A stretch of 16,698 nt of DNA from Pseudomonadota bacterium (GCA_023442085.1 JAEZMT010000109.1:1-16698); one strand, 5' to 3'. Counted from the first letter of the stretch, positions 1 through 8,083 are shown. Notes: generated from the sequence alone by a model not told the origin. Numbers and translations: made by a program.

Positions 1-820
1 CGACGATGCAGTGACGGCCGATCACCACGTTGTGGGCAATTTGCACGAGATTGTCGATCTTGCTGCCCTCGCCGATCACCGTGTCGGTGATGGCGCCACG
101 GTCGATGGTGGTGTTGGCGCCGATCTCGGCATTGTCCTGGACCACCACGCGGCCGAGCTGCGGAACCTTCACATGGCCGGCCGGGCTCGGCTGATAGCCG
201 AAGCCATCCGAGCCGATCCGGGCTCCCGCGTGGATGATGACACCGTTGCCAAGGTAGGCGTGGATCACGCTGGCACCGGGCCCGATGGCGCAATTTCGCC
301 CGATCCGCACGTTCGGCCCGATGATCGCGCCGGCGCAGATGACCGTTCCGGCACCGATCTCCGCCCCGGGGCCGATGACGGCGCCGGGATCCACGCTCAC
401 CCCATCTTCAAGCCGTGCCTTCGGATGGACCTGGGCGCCCGGCGCGACACCCTCATGGCCGAAGATGGGCAGCGGCCGGAGCGCTGCGGGGAACATGCGA
501 CGGGATACTGCGAGGAAGGCGGCAGCCGGGCGCGGCGCAATCAGAAGCGGCAGGCCGGGCGGAGCCTTGGGCGCGAACCGCTCGGATGTGATGAGCGCGC
601 CGGCGCGAACATTTCCGAGTTTCTCGGCAAACAGAAAGGAATCGCAGAAGGCGAGTTCGTCGGGTCCGGCGGTTTCAAGCGTCCCGACGCCCAGAATGCG
701 GCGCGCACCGAACGCGACCGCCTCCTCCGGGTTGGACGCGACGAGCCGTGCGCCGGAGACGGAGGCAACTTCCGCAAGAGTCATGGGCTCCGGAAGGGGG
801 AAGAACAGGTCGTGACTCAT
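1..820 (-). CDS. lpxD: UDP-3-O-(3-hydroxyacyl)glucosamine N-acyltransferase, partial (C-terminus outside window)
   Basis: LpxD adds the second (N-linked) 3-hydroxyacyl chain from acyl-ACP to UDP-3-O-acylglucosamine, the third step of lipid A synthesis, in the cytoplasm. I translated 273 codons before the window edge; the family is usually about 340-355 residues, so roughly the last 70-80 are missing. An N-terminal uridine-binding-like domain (about 1-100, opening MSHDLFFPLPEP) is followed by left-handed beta-helix hexapeptide repeats (about 105-273, with runs such as IGPGAEIGAGTVICAGAIIG). His263 in QIAHNVVIG is probably the equivalent of catalytic His239 of E. coli. The ATG at 820 is chosen because alphaproteobacterial LpxD proteins typically carry a similar FF motif a few residues in; no clear Shine-Dalgarno precedes it, and Met13 (ATG at 784) is an alternative. 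It lies downstream of bamA, as in most proteobacteria, but across a 375-nt gap. Confidence 0.95.
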   Translation of the reverse strand, partial: MSHDLFFPLPEPMTLAEVASVSGARLVASNPEEAVAFGARRILGVGTLETAGPDELAFCDSFLFAEKLGNVRAGALITSERFAPKAPPGLPLLIAPRPAAAFLAVSRRMFPAALRPLPIFGHEGVAPGAQVHPKARLEDGVSVDPGAVIGPGAEIGAGTVICAGAIIGPNVRIGRNCAIGPGASVIHAYLGNGVIIHAGARIGSDGFGYQPSPAGHVKVPQLGRVVVQDNAEIGANTTIDRGAITDTVIGEGSKIDNLVQIAHNVVIGRHCIV

Positions 821-1195
821 GACGGATACGGCCCCAGCATCGGATGACGAACAGGCAATTCACGCAAGGAGCGCGCAGCCCCAACCTTGCCCCAGCGGGA
901 GCGGGTGTCCTCGGGCACGACCCGTTCGGGCGCCGCCAGCCCCCTGACCTTTCCTTCGGAACGGACCTCGCCGAGGTCTGCCCTCGAATGACACGGCCCG
1001 TCACCAGAAAGGTTCGGCAGGGACGAAGCCGCGAGAAGTGGGGTCTCGGAAAGCTCAGCCACGGGTCGAGAAACCACGCGGTGGAAAGCCGGCGCGTGAA
1101 CGCGAAATGCGCCCCTCCCATAACGAGACTGCCTCCCCGATGCAATGCACCGGAGAGGCAGTGTCGAAGTGAGGTCTCTGACAGGTTCCGTTGGA
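821..1195. other. 375-nt gene-free spacer between bamA and lpxD
   Basis: No convincing gene is seen on either strand. The spacer holds a 35-nt imperfect hairpin near the bamA end (1128-1162), a 15-bp dyad at 964-978 (GACCTCG, C, CGAGGTC), and a seven-codon reading frame whose stop overlaps the lpxD ATG. The open frames crossing it in other registers look like chance GC-rich frames. A promoter for lpxD may be here, but I could not pick out a convincing -35/-10 pair. Confidence 0.6.
1128..1162 (-). terminator. Hairpin downstream of bamA (candidate terminator or 3' stabiliser)
   Basis: ACTGCCTC at 1128-1135 is complementary to GAGGCAGT at 1155-1162. The stem continues inward through CCG and TGC pairs with two mismatches, leaving a loop of about 3 nt. 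It starts 33 nt beyond the bamA stop codon on the minus strand. There is no T-tract after it, so it is not a canonical intrinsic terminator. It may mark the 3' end of the bamA message or protect it from exonucleases. Confidence 0.35.
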
Positions 1196-3700
1196 TCAGA
1201 AACGGGTACCGCCGGAGAAGCGGAAGGCCTGGGTCTGGTCGTAGGTCGCCTGCGAGAGCACCCAGGCATAGTCGAAGCGCAGCGGACCGAAAGGCGACTG
1301 CCAGATCAAGCTGACGCCGACCGAAGAGCGAACCGCGTCGTCGTCATTCACGCAGACGTTGTTGTAGCCCCAGGTCTTGGACGACGGGATGGTCGTGCAG
1401 TTCACCAGGTTCGGGTTGCCGTAGAAGTTGTTCTTGTCCCAACCGTACACGCCGGGGAACTTCGTCGGTCCGCCGTAGTCGAACAGCGAGCCGGCGTCGG
1501 CGAAGATCGCGCCCTTCATGCCGATGTCCTTGGGCAGGAAGGCGAAGGGGAACTGAATTTCCGCCGAGACACCCCAGTAGGTCGTGCCGCCGAGCGCGTT
1601 CAGCTGGTCGTTGGCGCAGTTGTAGAAGAGGGGCGAGCCCTTGTTGGACGCCGCGCAGGGCGCGAGGTCGCGGGGACCGATGCCCGACGGCGCGAAGCCG
1701 CGGACGAGGTTCGGACCCATGTAAAAGTTGTCGAGCACGTCGAGGCTGTCATCGCCCCACGACGACACGTAACCCGCCTGAGCGCGCAGGATCAGCACGC
1801 TGTCGCCGATGAGGGGCGTGTAGTGGCGGATGTCACCCGTGGTGCGGATGAAGTTCACGTCACCGCCGAGACCGGCCAGATCCTGCTTCAGTTCGGCATA
1901 GATACCCTGGGTCGGGTTCAGGTTGTTGTCGAGCGAGTTGAACGACAGCGTGTAGCCAAGAGCAGAGGTGATGGTGGCACCCTGCGCCGCGGCATCACGG
2001 ATGGCCCAGGAGATCGAGGTGGCGCAGTAGTCGTAGTAAGCCGTGCCCGGATCACCGTAGCTGCTGCAGAGGTTGATCTCACGCTGATAGAGATTGTAGC
2101 GCAGGGCCAGCGTGATTTCGTCCGTGATGGGCAGGCCGAAGCGCAGGCCACCGCCGATCATGTTGGTGCCATAGGGCGTGTAGCTCGTGGTCTGCGTCTC
2201 TTTCCAGTAGAGGTCGAAACCAGCCGCGAGGCGATAGCCGAGGAAGTAGGGCTCGGTGAAGGAGAATTCCGCACCCTGGGCGTTCTGGCCCAGCGTTCCG
2301 GACACCTTCACGTACTGACCGCGGCCGAGGAAGTTCTTCTCGCCCAGCGACACCTCGCCGATGATGCCGTCCGAGGTCGAGTAGCCGCCGGAGATGGAGA
2401 ACTCGCCGGTGGGCTGGTCTTCCACGTCCACAGCGAGGATCACACGGTCGGGCGCGGAACCCGGCTCGGTGGTGATCTTCACGTTCTTGAAGTAGCCGAG
2501 GTTGCGCAGCCGGCGCTCGGCCCGATCGACCAGCACCCGGTTGTAGGCGTCACCCTCGCCGATATCGAACTCGCGACGGATCACGTAGTCGCGGGTGCGG
2601 GTGTTGCCGCGGATCTCGATGCGCTCGATGTAGACCCGCGGGCCCTCCTCAAGCACGAACACCACGTTGATGATCTTGGCCTGGAAGTCGCGGTCGCCGC
2701 GCGGACGCACCTGGGCGAAGGCGTAGCCGGACTTGGACGCCTCGATGGTCAGGTTCTCGACCGACTTCTCGACGAGCTCGGCGTTGTAGATCTGGCCATC
2801 CTGGGCCCGCACGACGCGCTTCAGGGAGTCGCCCGGCAGATCTCGGATGTTCGAGACCACGTCCACCTTGCCAAAGCGATACTGGTCGCCCTCATCCAGG
2901 GTGAAGGTGAGGATGTAGCCGCCGCCAGCCGGATCAAGTTCGGCGGTCGCGCCGATGATGCGGAAGTCGGCATAGCCGTTCTTCAGGTAGAAGCGGCGCA
3001 GCAGTTCCTGGTCCGAGTTCACGCGGTCCGGATCATAGGCGTCGGTGGACTTCAGGAACGACAGCCAGTTGGTCTGGGTCGTGGAGATGACGTCCTTCAG
3101 CTTCCAGTCCGAGAAGGCCTTGTTGCCGACGAACTTGATGTCCTTGATGCCGGTCTTGTCGCCTTCCTTGATTTCGAAGACGAGGTCCACGCGACCATTG
3201 CCGCGGTCGATGGTGACCGGGTTGACGCGGACATCGCTGCGGCCGGAGCGGCGGTAGATCTCGATGATGCGCTGGGTGTCCGCCTGCACGGTGGACTTGT
3301 TGAACGGCGCGCGGGGCTTGGACTGAACCTCGCCCTCCAGCACCTCGTCCTTGATCTTCTTGTTGCCCTCGAAGACGACGCGGTTGATCACCTCGTTCTC
3401 GGACACGCGCACGATGATTCGCCCGCCGGACTGGTTGACCTGCACGTCGGAGAACAGGCCGGTCGCATAAAGCGCCTTCCAGGCCTCGTCGATCTTTGCA
3501 GCCGTATAGGGACCGGAGCCGAAATAGGAGCGGATGGTATCCGCATCCACACGGCGGTTGCCCTCAACCACGATGGAGCTGGACTGGGCTGCGGCGGGGG
3601 ACGCCACAACGAGAGAACCGGCAACCGACCCCGCCGCAATCATCGCGGAGAGACCAAAGGCGGCGGCCAGATTTCTCAGAACCCGGAGCGGAGCAGTCAT
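1196..3700 (-). CDS. bamA: Outer membrane protein assembly factor BamA (Omp85)
   Basis: BamA is the outer-membrane core of the BAM complex and inserts beta-barrel proteins. The 834 residues start with a signal peptide (basic start, hydrophobic core about 10-32, cleavage near PAAA|Q at 38/39). POTRA repeats fill about 40-430 (for example IVVEGNRRVDADTIRSYF and the last RVYIERIEIRGNTRTRDYVI), and a C-terminal 16-strand barrel ends in the OMP-type terminal Phe (GGTRF). The Omp85 signature VRGF is at 666-669. The only six cysteines are three pairs in the barrel: 545/559, 682/695 and 768/783. The ATG at 3700 is backed by the signal peptide and an AAGG 11 nt upstream. It follows rseP after 205 nt, enough for its own promoter, and precedes lpxD, the classical order. 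Confidence 0.97.
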   Translation of the reverse strand: MTAPLRVLRNLAAAFGLSAMIAAGSVAGSLVVASPAAAQSSSIVVEGNRRVDADTIRSYFGSGPYTAAKIDEAWKALYATGLFSDVQVNQSGGRIIVRVSENEVINRVVFEGNKKIKDEVLEGEVQSKPRAPFNKSTVQADTQRIIEIYRRSGRSDVRVNPVTIDRGNGRVDLVFEIKEGDKTGIKDIKFVGNKAFSDWKLKDVISTTQTNWLSFLKSTDAYDPDRVNSDQELLRRFYLKNGYADFRIIGATAELDPAGGGYILTFTLDEGDQYRFGKVDVVSNIRDLPGDSLKRVVRAQDGQIYNAELVEKSVENLTIEASKSGYAFAQVRPRGDRDFQAKIINVVFVLEEGPRVYIERIEIRGNTRTRDYVIRREFDIGEGDAYNRVLVDRAERRLRNLGYFKNVKITTEPGSAPDRVILAVDVEDQPTGEFSISGGYSTSDGIIGEVSLGEKNFLGRGQYVKVSGTLGQNAQGAEFSFTEPYFLGYRLAAGFDLYWKETQTTSYTPYGTNMIGGGLRFGLPITDEITLALRYNLYQREINLCSSYGDPGTAYYDYCATSISWAIRDAAAQGATITSALGYTLSFNSLDNNLNPTQGIYAELKQDLAGLGGDVNFIRTTGDIRHYTPLIGDSVLILRAQAGYVSSWGDDSLDVLDNFYMGPNLVRGFAPSGIGPRDLAPCAASNKGSPLFYNCANDQLNALGGTTYWGVSAEIQFPFAFLPKDIGMKGAIFADAGSLFDYGGPTKFPGVYGWDKNNFYGNPNLVNCTTIPSSKTWGYNNVCVNDDDAVRSSVGVSLIWQSPFGPLRFDYAWVLSQATYDQTQAFRFSGGTRF

Positions 3701-3796
3701 ATGGTGCGCAACCTTGAAATTTCGTTGTTCTCGAACCCGCCACCCTTACCGGACGAGCGCCCGGACACAGGGACGGATTCTCACCCTGCGCTGCCG

Positions 3797-3824
3797 CTTG
3801 TACAGTCTTTTACCGCAGGTGCAA
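3797..3824 (-). promoter_or_regulatory. Candidate promoter for bamA
   Basis: Within the 205-nt rseP-bamA spacer, the minus strand reads TTGCAC (3824-3819), a 16-nt spacer, then TACAAG (3802-3797). This is a moderate match to a housekeeping -35/-10 pair and would give a leader of about 90 nt. It is a weak call based on pattern only; a bamA promoter somewhere in this spacer is likelier than this exact position. Confidence 0.25.
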
Positions 3825-3905
3825 ACCAAGCCGCGGCCGAAGACTGCCCTTTTCCGGAGACCGTTGCCCGCTCGCCACGACCCCGGTGCGGCAAATCAAA
3901 ATCCC

Positions 3906-5066
3906 TTACATTGCAGCAATATGCAGCACGTCATTCCAGGTGGCGAAGATCATCAGCATCAGCACCAGCGCGAGGCCGATGCGAAAGCCGATGTCCTGCG
4001 TCCGGGCACTCAGCGGGCGGCCACGGATCGCCTCGAAAGCGTAGAACAGAAGGTGGCCGCCATCCAACAGCGGGATGGGAAAGAGGTTAAGCAATCCGAT
4101 AGAGACGGACAGCACTGCCGCCAGGGACAGTAGTGCTCCGATACCAAATGTCGCGACCTGCCCGGACACCTGGGCGATGCGGATGGGTCCGCCGAGCTGG
4201 TCGGCCGACTCACGCCCGGCCACGAGGCCGCCGAGGTAATCGAAGGTGCGGGCCACCACGAACCAGGTTTCCTGCACGCCCATGCCGACGGCCTCGACAG
4301 GGCCGAAGCGCTGGGTCGTCACGTCGCCCGCCGCCAGCGAGCGGGAGATTCCCAGAAGCCCGGTGCGATGGGTGTTGCCGAACGGGTCCTTGACTTCCTT
4401 AAGCTCGGGCGTGGCTGTCAGCGTGACCTGCCGGTCGCCGCGCTCGACGGTGAACGCCAACGGCTGGCCGGCGTGGGAGCCGACGATGCGCTGCATGTCG
4501 GAGAAGCTCGTCACCTTGGCGCCGTCGATCTCCAGAACCAGGTCGCCCGGCTTGAAGCCGGCCGCGTCCGCGGCGCTGCCGGGATTGATCTGATCCACGC
4601 GCGGCGCCGTCACCTGCTTGCCGAACACCATGAAGACGATGGAGAAAATGGCGATGGCCAGCAGAAAATTGGCGATGGGGCCCGCCGCGACGATGGCCGC
4701 GCGCCACGCCACCGGCTTGTAGAAGAAGCTCTCGTTGCGCTCGGTCGCCGACATCTGCGACAGGCGGGCGGCATCCGGGGTGGAGGCTGCGTCCTCGTCC
4801 CCGAAGAATCGCACATAGCCGCCAAGCGGCACCGCGGCGATGCGCCAGCGCGTGCCATGCCGATCGTTGAAGCCGGCGATCTCGGGCCCGAAGCCCAGCG
4901 AGAAGGTCATCACCCGCACGCCGGCGCGGCGCGCGACCCAGAAGTGCCCCAGCTCGTGGAAGAACACCACGATCGTCAGGACGAACAGGAAGGGGATGAC
5001 ATAACCGAGGAGAGTGGAGGACAGCGTGCCAAGGTTCGCACCGAGACCGGAAATCACATCCATCAT
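3906..5066 (-). CDS. rseP: RseP-type site-2 intramembrane zinc metalloprotease
   Basis: RseP cleaves membrane-embedded substrates, classically an anti-sigma factor, in regulated intramembrane proteolysis, and also clears signal peptides. With the ATG at 5066 it has 386 residues. The first membrane segment (about 21-43) carries HELGH at 37-41. A conserved PLGGYV region lies at 80-85, a second membrane segment at about 121-148, a PDZ domain at about 152-226 (NPGSAADAAGFKPGD), a third segment with the zinc-ligand motif FPIPLLDGG (Asp335), and a last segment near the C-terminus. Only one PDZ domain is evident, against two in the 450-residue E. coli protein; the short form is common in alphaproteobacteria. 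GAGAAGAGGA just upstream of the ATG pair at 5066/5063 decides the start; a longer frame from 5114 adds only a charged, non-conserved tail. It sits 102 nt after dxr and before bamA. Confidence 0.96.
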   Translation of the reverse strand: MMDVISGLGANLGTLSSTLLGYVIPFLFVLTIVVFFHELGHFWVARRAGVRVMTFSLGFGPEIAGFNDRHGTRWRIAAVPLGGYVRFFGDEDAASTPDAARLSQMSATERNESFFYKPVAWRAAIVAAGPIANFLLAIAIFSIVFMVFGKQVTAPRVDQINPGSAADAAGFKPGDLVLEIDGAKVTSFSDMQRIVGSHAGQPLAFTVERGDRQVTLTATPELKEVKDPFGNTHRTGLLGISRSLAAGDVTTQRFGPVEAVGMGVQETWFVVARTFDYLGGLVAGRESADQLGGPIRIAQVSGQVATFGIGALLSLAAVLSVSIGLLNLFPIPLLDGGHLLFYAFEAIRGRPLSARTQDIGFRIGLALVLMLMIFATWNDVLHIAAM

Positions 5067-5168
5067 CCGTTCCTCTTCTCGCGGCCGCCCGCGGGGGTGG
5101 CCAACCCTACACACTTATCGCGCGCTCGCCAGTCTCGGTGCACCGGAGCCGCGCGACGGAAACTGCTC

Positions 5169-6338
5169 TTAGGATGCCTTTGCGGCAAACTTGGGCAGAA
5201 GTCCGGCGGCCGTTCGGCGCGCAAGCTGGTCGGCGTCCAACGCCTCGGCGATGCTCGACGGTGCGGGGCCACCATTGATGCGGTCGAGGGTCGCGGCCAC
5301 GATATCGGTGATGCCGTAGAAGCCAATCCGGCCTTCCAGAAACGCTGCGACGGCGATCTCGTTCGCCGCATTGAGGATGGTGGCGGCGACGCCGCCCTGC
5401 TTCAGCACCTCATGTGCGAGGCCGAGGGCGGGGAAACGCGCGAGGTCCGGCGCCTCGAAGCTGAGGCGGCCGAGCGCCACGAGATCGAGCTTGCGGCAGG
5501 AGGTGGCCACCCGTTCGGGATAGGCGAGGCAATGGGCGATGGGCACGCACATGTCCGGCAGCGCCAGCCCGGCCGTCACCGAGCCGTCGATGAAGGAGAC
5601 GAGGCCGTGCACCACCGACTCGGCATGGACAACGGCGTCCAATTGGTCCGCGGAGACCGCGAACAGGTGCTTGGCCTCGATCAGCTCCAGGCCCTTGTTC
5701 ATGAGGGTCGCGGAATCGATGGTGACCTTCGCGCCCATGTTCCAGTTGGGATGCTTCAGCGCATCCTGCGGCAAGGCGCGGGCGATCTCCTCCCGGCTCT
5801 TGAGCCGGAACGGGCCGCCCGAGGCCGTAAGCGTGATCTTCTCCACCGCCTTGTGGGGGCCGGCCGCGAGCGCCTGGAAGATGGCGTTGTGCTCGGAATC
5901 CACCGGCAGGATCTCGGTGTCGAGCCGGGCCGCCTCGGCCATGAAGAAGGCGCCGGCGGCGACGAGGCATTCCTTGTTGGCGAGCGCGACGCGACGGCCG
6001 GGCGCGAAGGCGGCGACCGTGGGGGCAAGCCCGGCGCAGCCTACGATGGCGCTCACCACCACATCGGTGTCGCGGCGCGCGGCGTCCAGCACCGCCTCGG
6101 GTCCGGCGCGGCTCTCGATGCCGCTGCCGGCGAGGGCCTCCTTCAGCGCGGCGCCTCCGGCAGGATCGGCCAGCGCCGCGAAGCGGGCGCCGAGCGCGCG
6201 CGCGGTCTCGGCGAGGGCCGCGGCATCACGTCCGCCGGCCACGGCCTCGACCTCATAAAGGCCGGGCGCATCCGCCAGAACCTTGCGGACGCTGTGACCA
6301 ATGGAGCCCGTGGCCCCAAGCACGGAGAGACGTTTCAT
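5169..6338 (-). CDS. dxr: 1-deoxy-D-xylulose 5-phosphate reductoisomerase
   Basis: Dxr converts DXP to 2-C-methyl-D-erythritol 4-phosphate with NADPH, the committed step of the MEP isoprenoid pathway in the cytoplasm. The 389 residues match the family length. The nucleotide-binding loop GATGSIG is at 8-14, LANKE at 119-123, metal ligands Asp147 and Glu149 in PVDSEHNAIFQ, the ASGGPFR loop at 172-178, and NWNMGAKVTIDSATLMNKGLE at 198-218 supplies Glu218, the third ligand. Its product feeds the undecaprenyl chain made by the neighbouring uppS. The cdsA stop codon TAG is part of the AGGA-like ribosome site 8 nt before this ATG, so translation of the two genes is probably coupled. Confidence 0.98.
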   Translation of the reverse strand: MKRLSVLGATGSIGHSVRKVLADAPGLYEVEAVAGGRDAAALAETARALGARFAALADPAGGAALKEALAGSGIESRAGPEAVLDAARRDTDVVVSAIVGCAGLAPTVAAFAPGRRVALANKECLVAAGAFFMAEAARLDTEILPVDSEHNAIFQALAAGPHKAVEKITLTASGGPFRLKSREEIARALPQDALKHPNWNMGAKVTIDSATLMNKGLELIEAKHLFAVSADQLDAVVHAESVVHGLVSFIDGSVTAGLALPDMCVPIAHCLAYPERVATSCRKLDLVALGRLSFEAPDLARFPALGLAHEVLKQGGVAATILNAANEIAVAAFLEGRIGFYGITDIVAATLDRINGGPAPSSIAEALDADQLARRTAAGLLPKFAAKAS

Positions 6339-6347
6339 GCGAGCGTC

Positions 6348-7160
6348 CTACCACAAAAGCAGACCGGCCGCCGGGTCGCCCGCATTGCGCAGTACCGCGA
6401 CGACGACCGCCACCAGCGCCGCGGCAGCGAAGCCGTCGAGCCGGTCGAGCAGGCCGCCATGGCCGGGAATGAGCCGGCTCGCATCCTTCACGCCGAACAG
6501 GCGCTTGACCGCCGATTCCGCGAGGTCGCCGGCCTGGCTGACGATGCTGAGCAGGAGGGAGAGGCCGGCGAGCGGCAGCAGGGCCGGCGCGCCGGATGCG
6601 TAGGCGACGGCGAGGCCGCAGAGGGTGCCAAGAAGCGTTCCGCCGATGGCCCCAGACCACGTCTTGTTCGGCGACACCCGTGGCCACAGCTTCGGCCCGC
6701 CAACGGCGCGGCCGGTGAAATAAGCGAAGATGTCGGTGGCCCAGACGATGGCGCACAAATAGAGCACGGCCGAAAGGCCCAGCGGCGAGGTGCCACGCAG
6801 GACCACCACGGGGAGCGCCGCGCTGGCCGCCGCCAACGCGCCCGCCATCGCCCATGCGCTTTGACGCGGCACGGCGAGGGTGCAGGCGGCGGCGCTGAGC
6901 ACGGCCGCGCTGAAAGCCCAGGTGGGATCGGAGGTCACGGCCAGCACGCCGCCGGCGACGAGGCCGAGACCGCCAAGCCCGAGATAGATCGGGCGATGAT
7001 CGAGCCGCGCAATGACAGCCCATTCGTTCAGGACGAGCAGCCCGGCAACGACCCAGAGAATGGCGAAGGGGATACCGCCGAACCATGCCGTGGCGAGCAC
7101 CACCGGCACGAGGACGAGGGCGGACAGGGTGCGATTGCCGAGGTCTGAGCCGAAATGCAC
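6348..7160 (-). CDS. cdsA: Phosphatidate cytidylyltransferase (CDP-diacylglycerol synthase)
   Basis: CdsA makes CDP-diacylglycerol from phosphatidic acid and CTP in the inner membrane, the branch point to all glycerophospholipids. The 270 residues are mostly hydrophobic, with about seven or eight predicted membrane segments. The CDS signature is complete near the C-terminus (216-242): S-x-V-K-R-x4-K-D-x-S-x2-I-P-x-H-G-G-L-x-D-R-L-D. The start is GTG at 7160, 5 nt after the uppS stop, which lies inside the region where the ribosome site would be. That spacing and the weak Shine-Dalgarno suggest translational coupling to uppS. The dxr gene follows after 9 nt. Confidence 0.96.
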   Translation of the reverse strand: MHFGSDLGNRTLSALVLVPVVLATAWFGGIPFAILWVVAGLLVLNEWAVIARLDHRPIYLGLGGLGLVAGGVLAVTSDPTWAFSAAVLSAAACTLAVPRQSAWAMAGALAAASAALPVVVLRGTSPLGLSAVLYLCAIVWATDIFAYFTGRAVGGPKLWPRVSPNKTWSGAIGGTLLGTLCGLAVAYASGAPALLPLAGLSLLLSIVSQAGDLAESAVKRLFGVKDASRLIPGHGGLLDRLDGFAAAALVAVVVAVLRNAGDPAAGLLLW

Positions 7161-7165
7161 GAGGG

Positions 7166-7996
7166 TCAGGGTCCGGTGCGGGGCGTCACGCCGCCGAACC
7201 GCCGGTCGCGCCGGGCAAATTCGTCGATGGCCGCGAGGAGGGCGGCCTTGTCGAAGTCAGGCCAGTAGATGGGCAGGAACACGAACTCGGAATAGGCGGC
7301 CTGCCACAGCAGGAAATTCGAAAGCCGCTGCTCGCCGGAGGTGCGCACGATGAGGTCCGGATCGGGGATGCCGGCGGTTTCGAGCCGCTGGGAGATCATC
7401 TCCACGTCCACATCCTCGGGCTTCACCCGCCCGGCCGCCACGTCCGCGGCGATGCGCGCGACGGCGGAGGCGATCTCCTGGCGCGCGCCGTAGTTGAACG
7501 CGACCACCAGAGTCAGTCCGGTGTTGTCGCAGGTCAGCGCCTCGGCATCGTCGAGCAACTGGCGGATGTCGGGGGCAAGGCCGGCCCGCTCGCCGATCAC
7601 CTTCACCCGCACGTTGCCGGAATGCAGCTCGGCGAGATCGTGACGCAGGAAGAACTTCAGCAGCCGCATCAGCTCCGTCACCTCGTTGACGGGGCGCGAC
7701 CAGTTCTCTGCGGAGAAGCTGTAGATGGTGAGGAAACGGATGCCGATCTCGCGCGCGGCGCGCACGCAACGGCGCAATGCCTCGACGCCCCGGCGATGTC
7801 CCTCCACGCGCGGCAGCTTTCGGGACGTGGCCCAGCGGCCGTTGCCGTCCATGATGACGCCGACATGGACGGGAACGCATCGCGGCGCCGGTGCGGGCGT
7901 CGCCTGGCCACCCGCCACGGGAACGGCGGGCGACGTCCGGCCGGGGACGGCGGTCTCGCTCGCGGCACGCGCGGTCATGGCTTGCTCAGGGCTCAC
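7166..7996 (-). CDS. uppS: Undecaprenyl diphosphate synthase (cis-prenyltransferase)
   Basis: UppS extends farnesyl diphosphate with eight isopentenyl units in cis to give the C55 lipid carrier for peptidoglycan and other envelope polymers. The 276 residues contain HVGVIMDGNGRW at 44-55 (Asp50 equals the catalytic Asp26 of E. coli), FSAENW at 94-99, and the substrate-binding RTSGEQRLSNFLLWQ at 218-232. An N-terminal leader of about 40 residues, rich in Pro, Ala and Thr, precedes the conserved core and is absent from E. coli UppS. GTG at 7996 is chosen because GAGGACGAAGGT lies directly upstream; ATG at 7978 is in frame but lacks a ribosome site. It is 87 nt after frr and 5 nt before cdsA. Confidence 0.96.
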   Translation of the reverse strand: MSPEQAMTARAASETAVPGRTSPAVPVAGGQATPAPAPRCVPVHVGVIMDGNGRWATSRKLPRVEGHRRGVEALRRCVRAAREIGIRFLTIYSFSAENWSRPVNEVTELMRLLKFFLRHDLAELHSGNVRVKVIGERAGLAPDIRQLLDDAEALTCDNTGLTLVVAFNYGARQEIASAVARIAADVAAGRVKPEDVDVEMISQRLETAGIPDPDLIVRTSGEQRLSNFLLWQAAYSEFVFLPIYWPDFDKAALLAAIDEFARRDRRFGGVTPRTGP

Positions 7997-8005
7997 ACCT
8001 TCGTC

Positions 8006-8033
8006 CTCAAACCGCGTTGGCTCTCAAACCGCG
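8006..8033 (-). repeat. 11-bp direct repeat before uppS
   Basis: CTCAAACCGCG occurs at 8006-8016 and again at 8023-8033, a 17-bp period, in the 87-nt frr-uppS spacer. On the minus strand the copy nearer to uppS ends in TTTGAG, which merges into its ribosome-binding site. It may be a small tandem duplication with no function. Confidence 0.5.
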
Positions 8034-8056
8034 CCGGCCGACACCAACCGGCCGGC
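8033..8056 (-). terminator. GC-only hairpin between frr and uppS
   Basis: GCCGGCCG (8033-8040) and CGGCCGGC (8049-8056) form a perfect 8-bp stem with an 8-nt loop. It lies 27 nt beyond the frr stop and 36 nt before the uppS start. No T-tract follows on the minus strand, so read-through, pausing or message processing fits better than full termination. Confidence 0.35.
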
Positions 8057-8083
8057 CGCCCTGCCCCGCCGCGCTGCCTGCAC

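Noticed and set aside
1145..4090. 981-codon plus-strand open frame opposite bamA and the end of rseP
   Set aside because: It is the antisense of two well-supported genes; composition is Val/Asp/Arg/His-rich with no domain, as expected for the third-position-GC mirror frame.
5067..5114. Longer RseP start
   Set aside because: Adds 16 charged residues before a good ribosome site and the normal membrane-proximal N-terminus.
4368..7148. 926-codon plus-strand open frame opposite rseP, dxr and cdsA
   Set aside because: Mirror frame of three recognised genes, with low-complexity Gly/Arg/Glu/His runs and no ribosome site.
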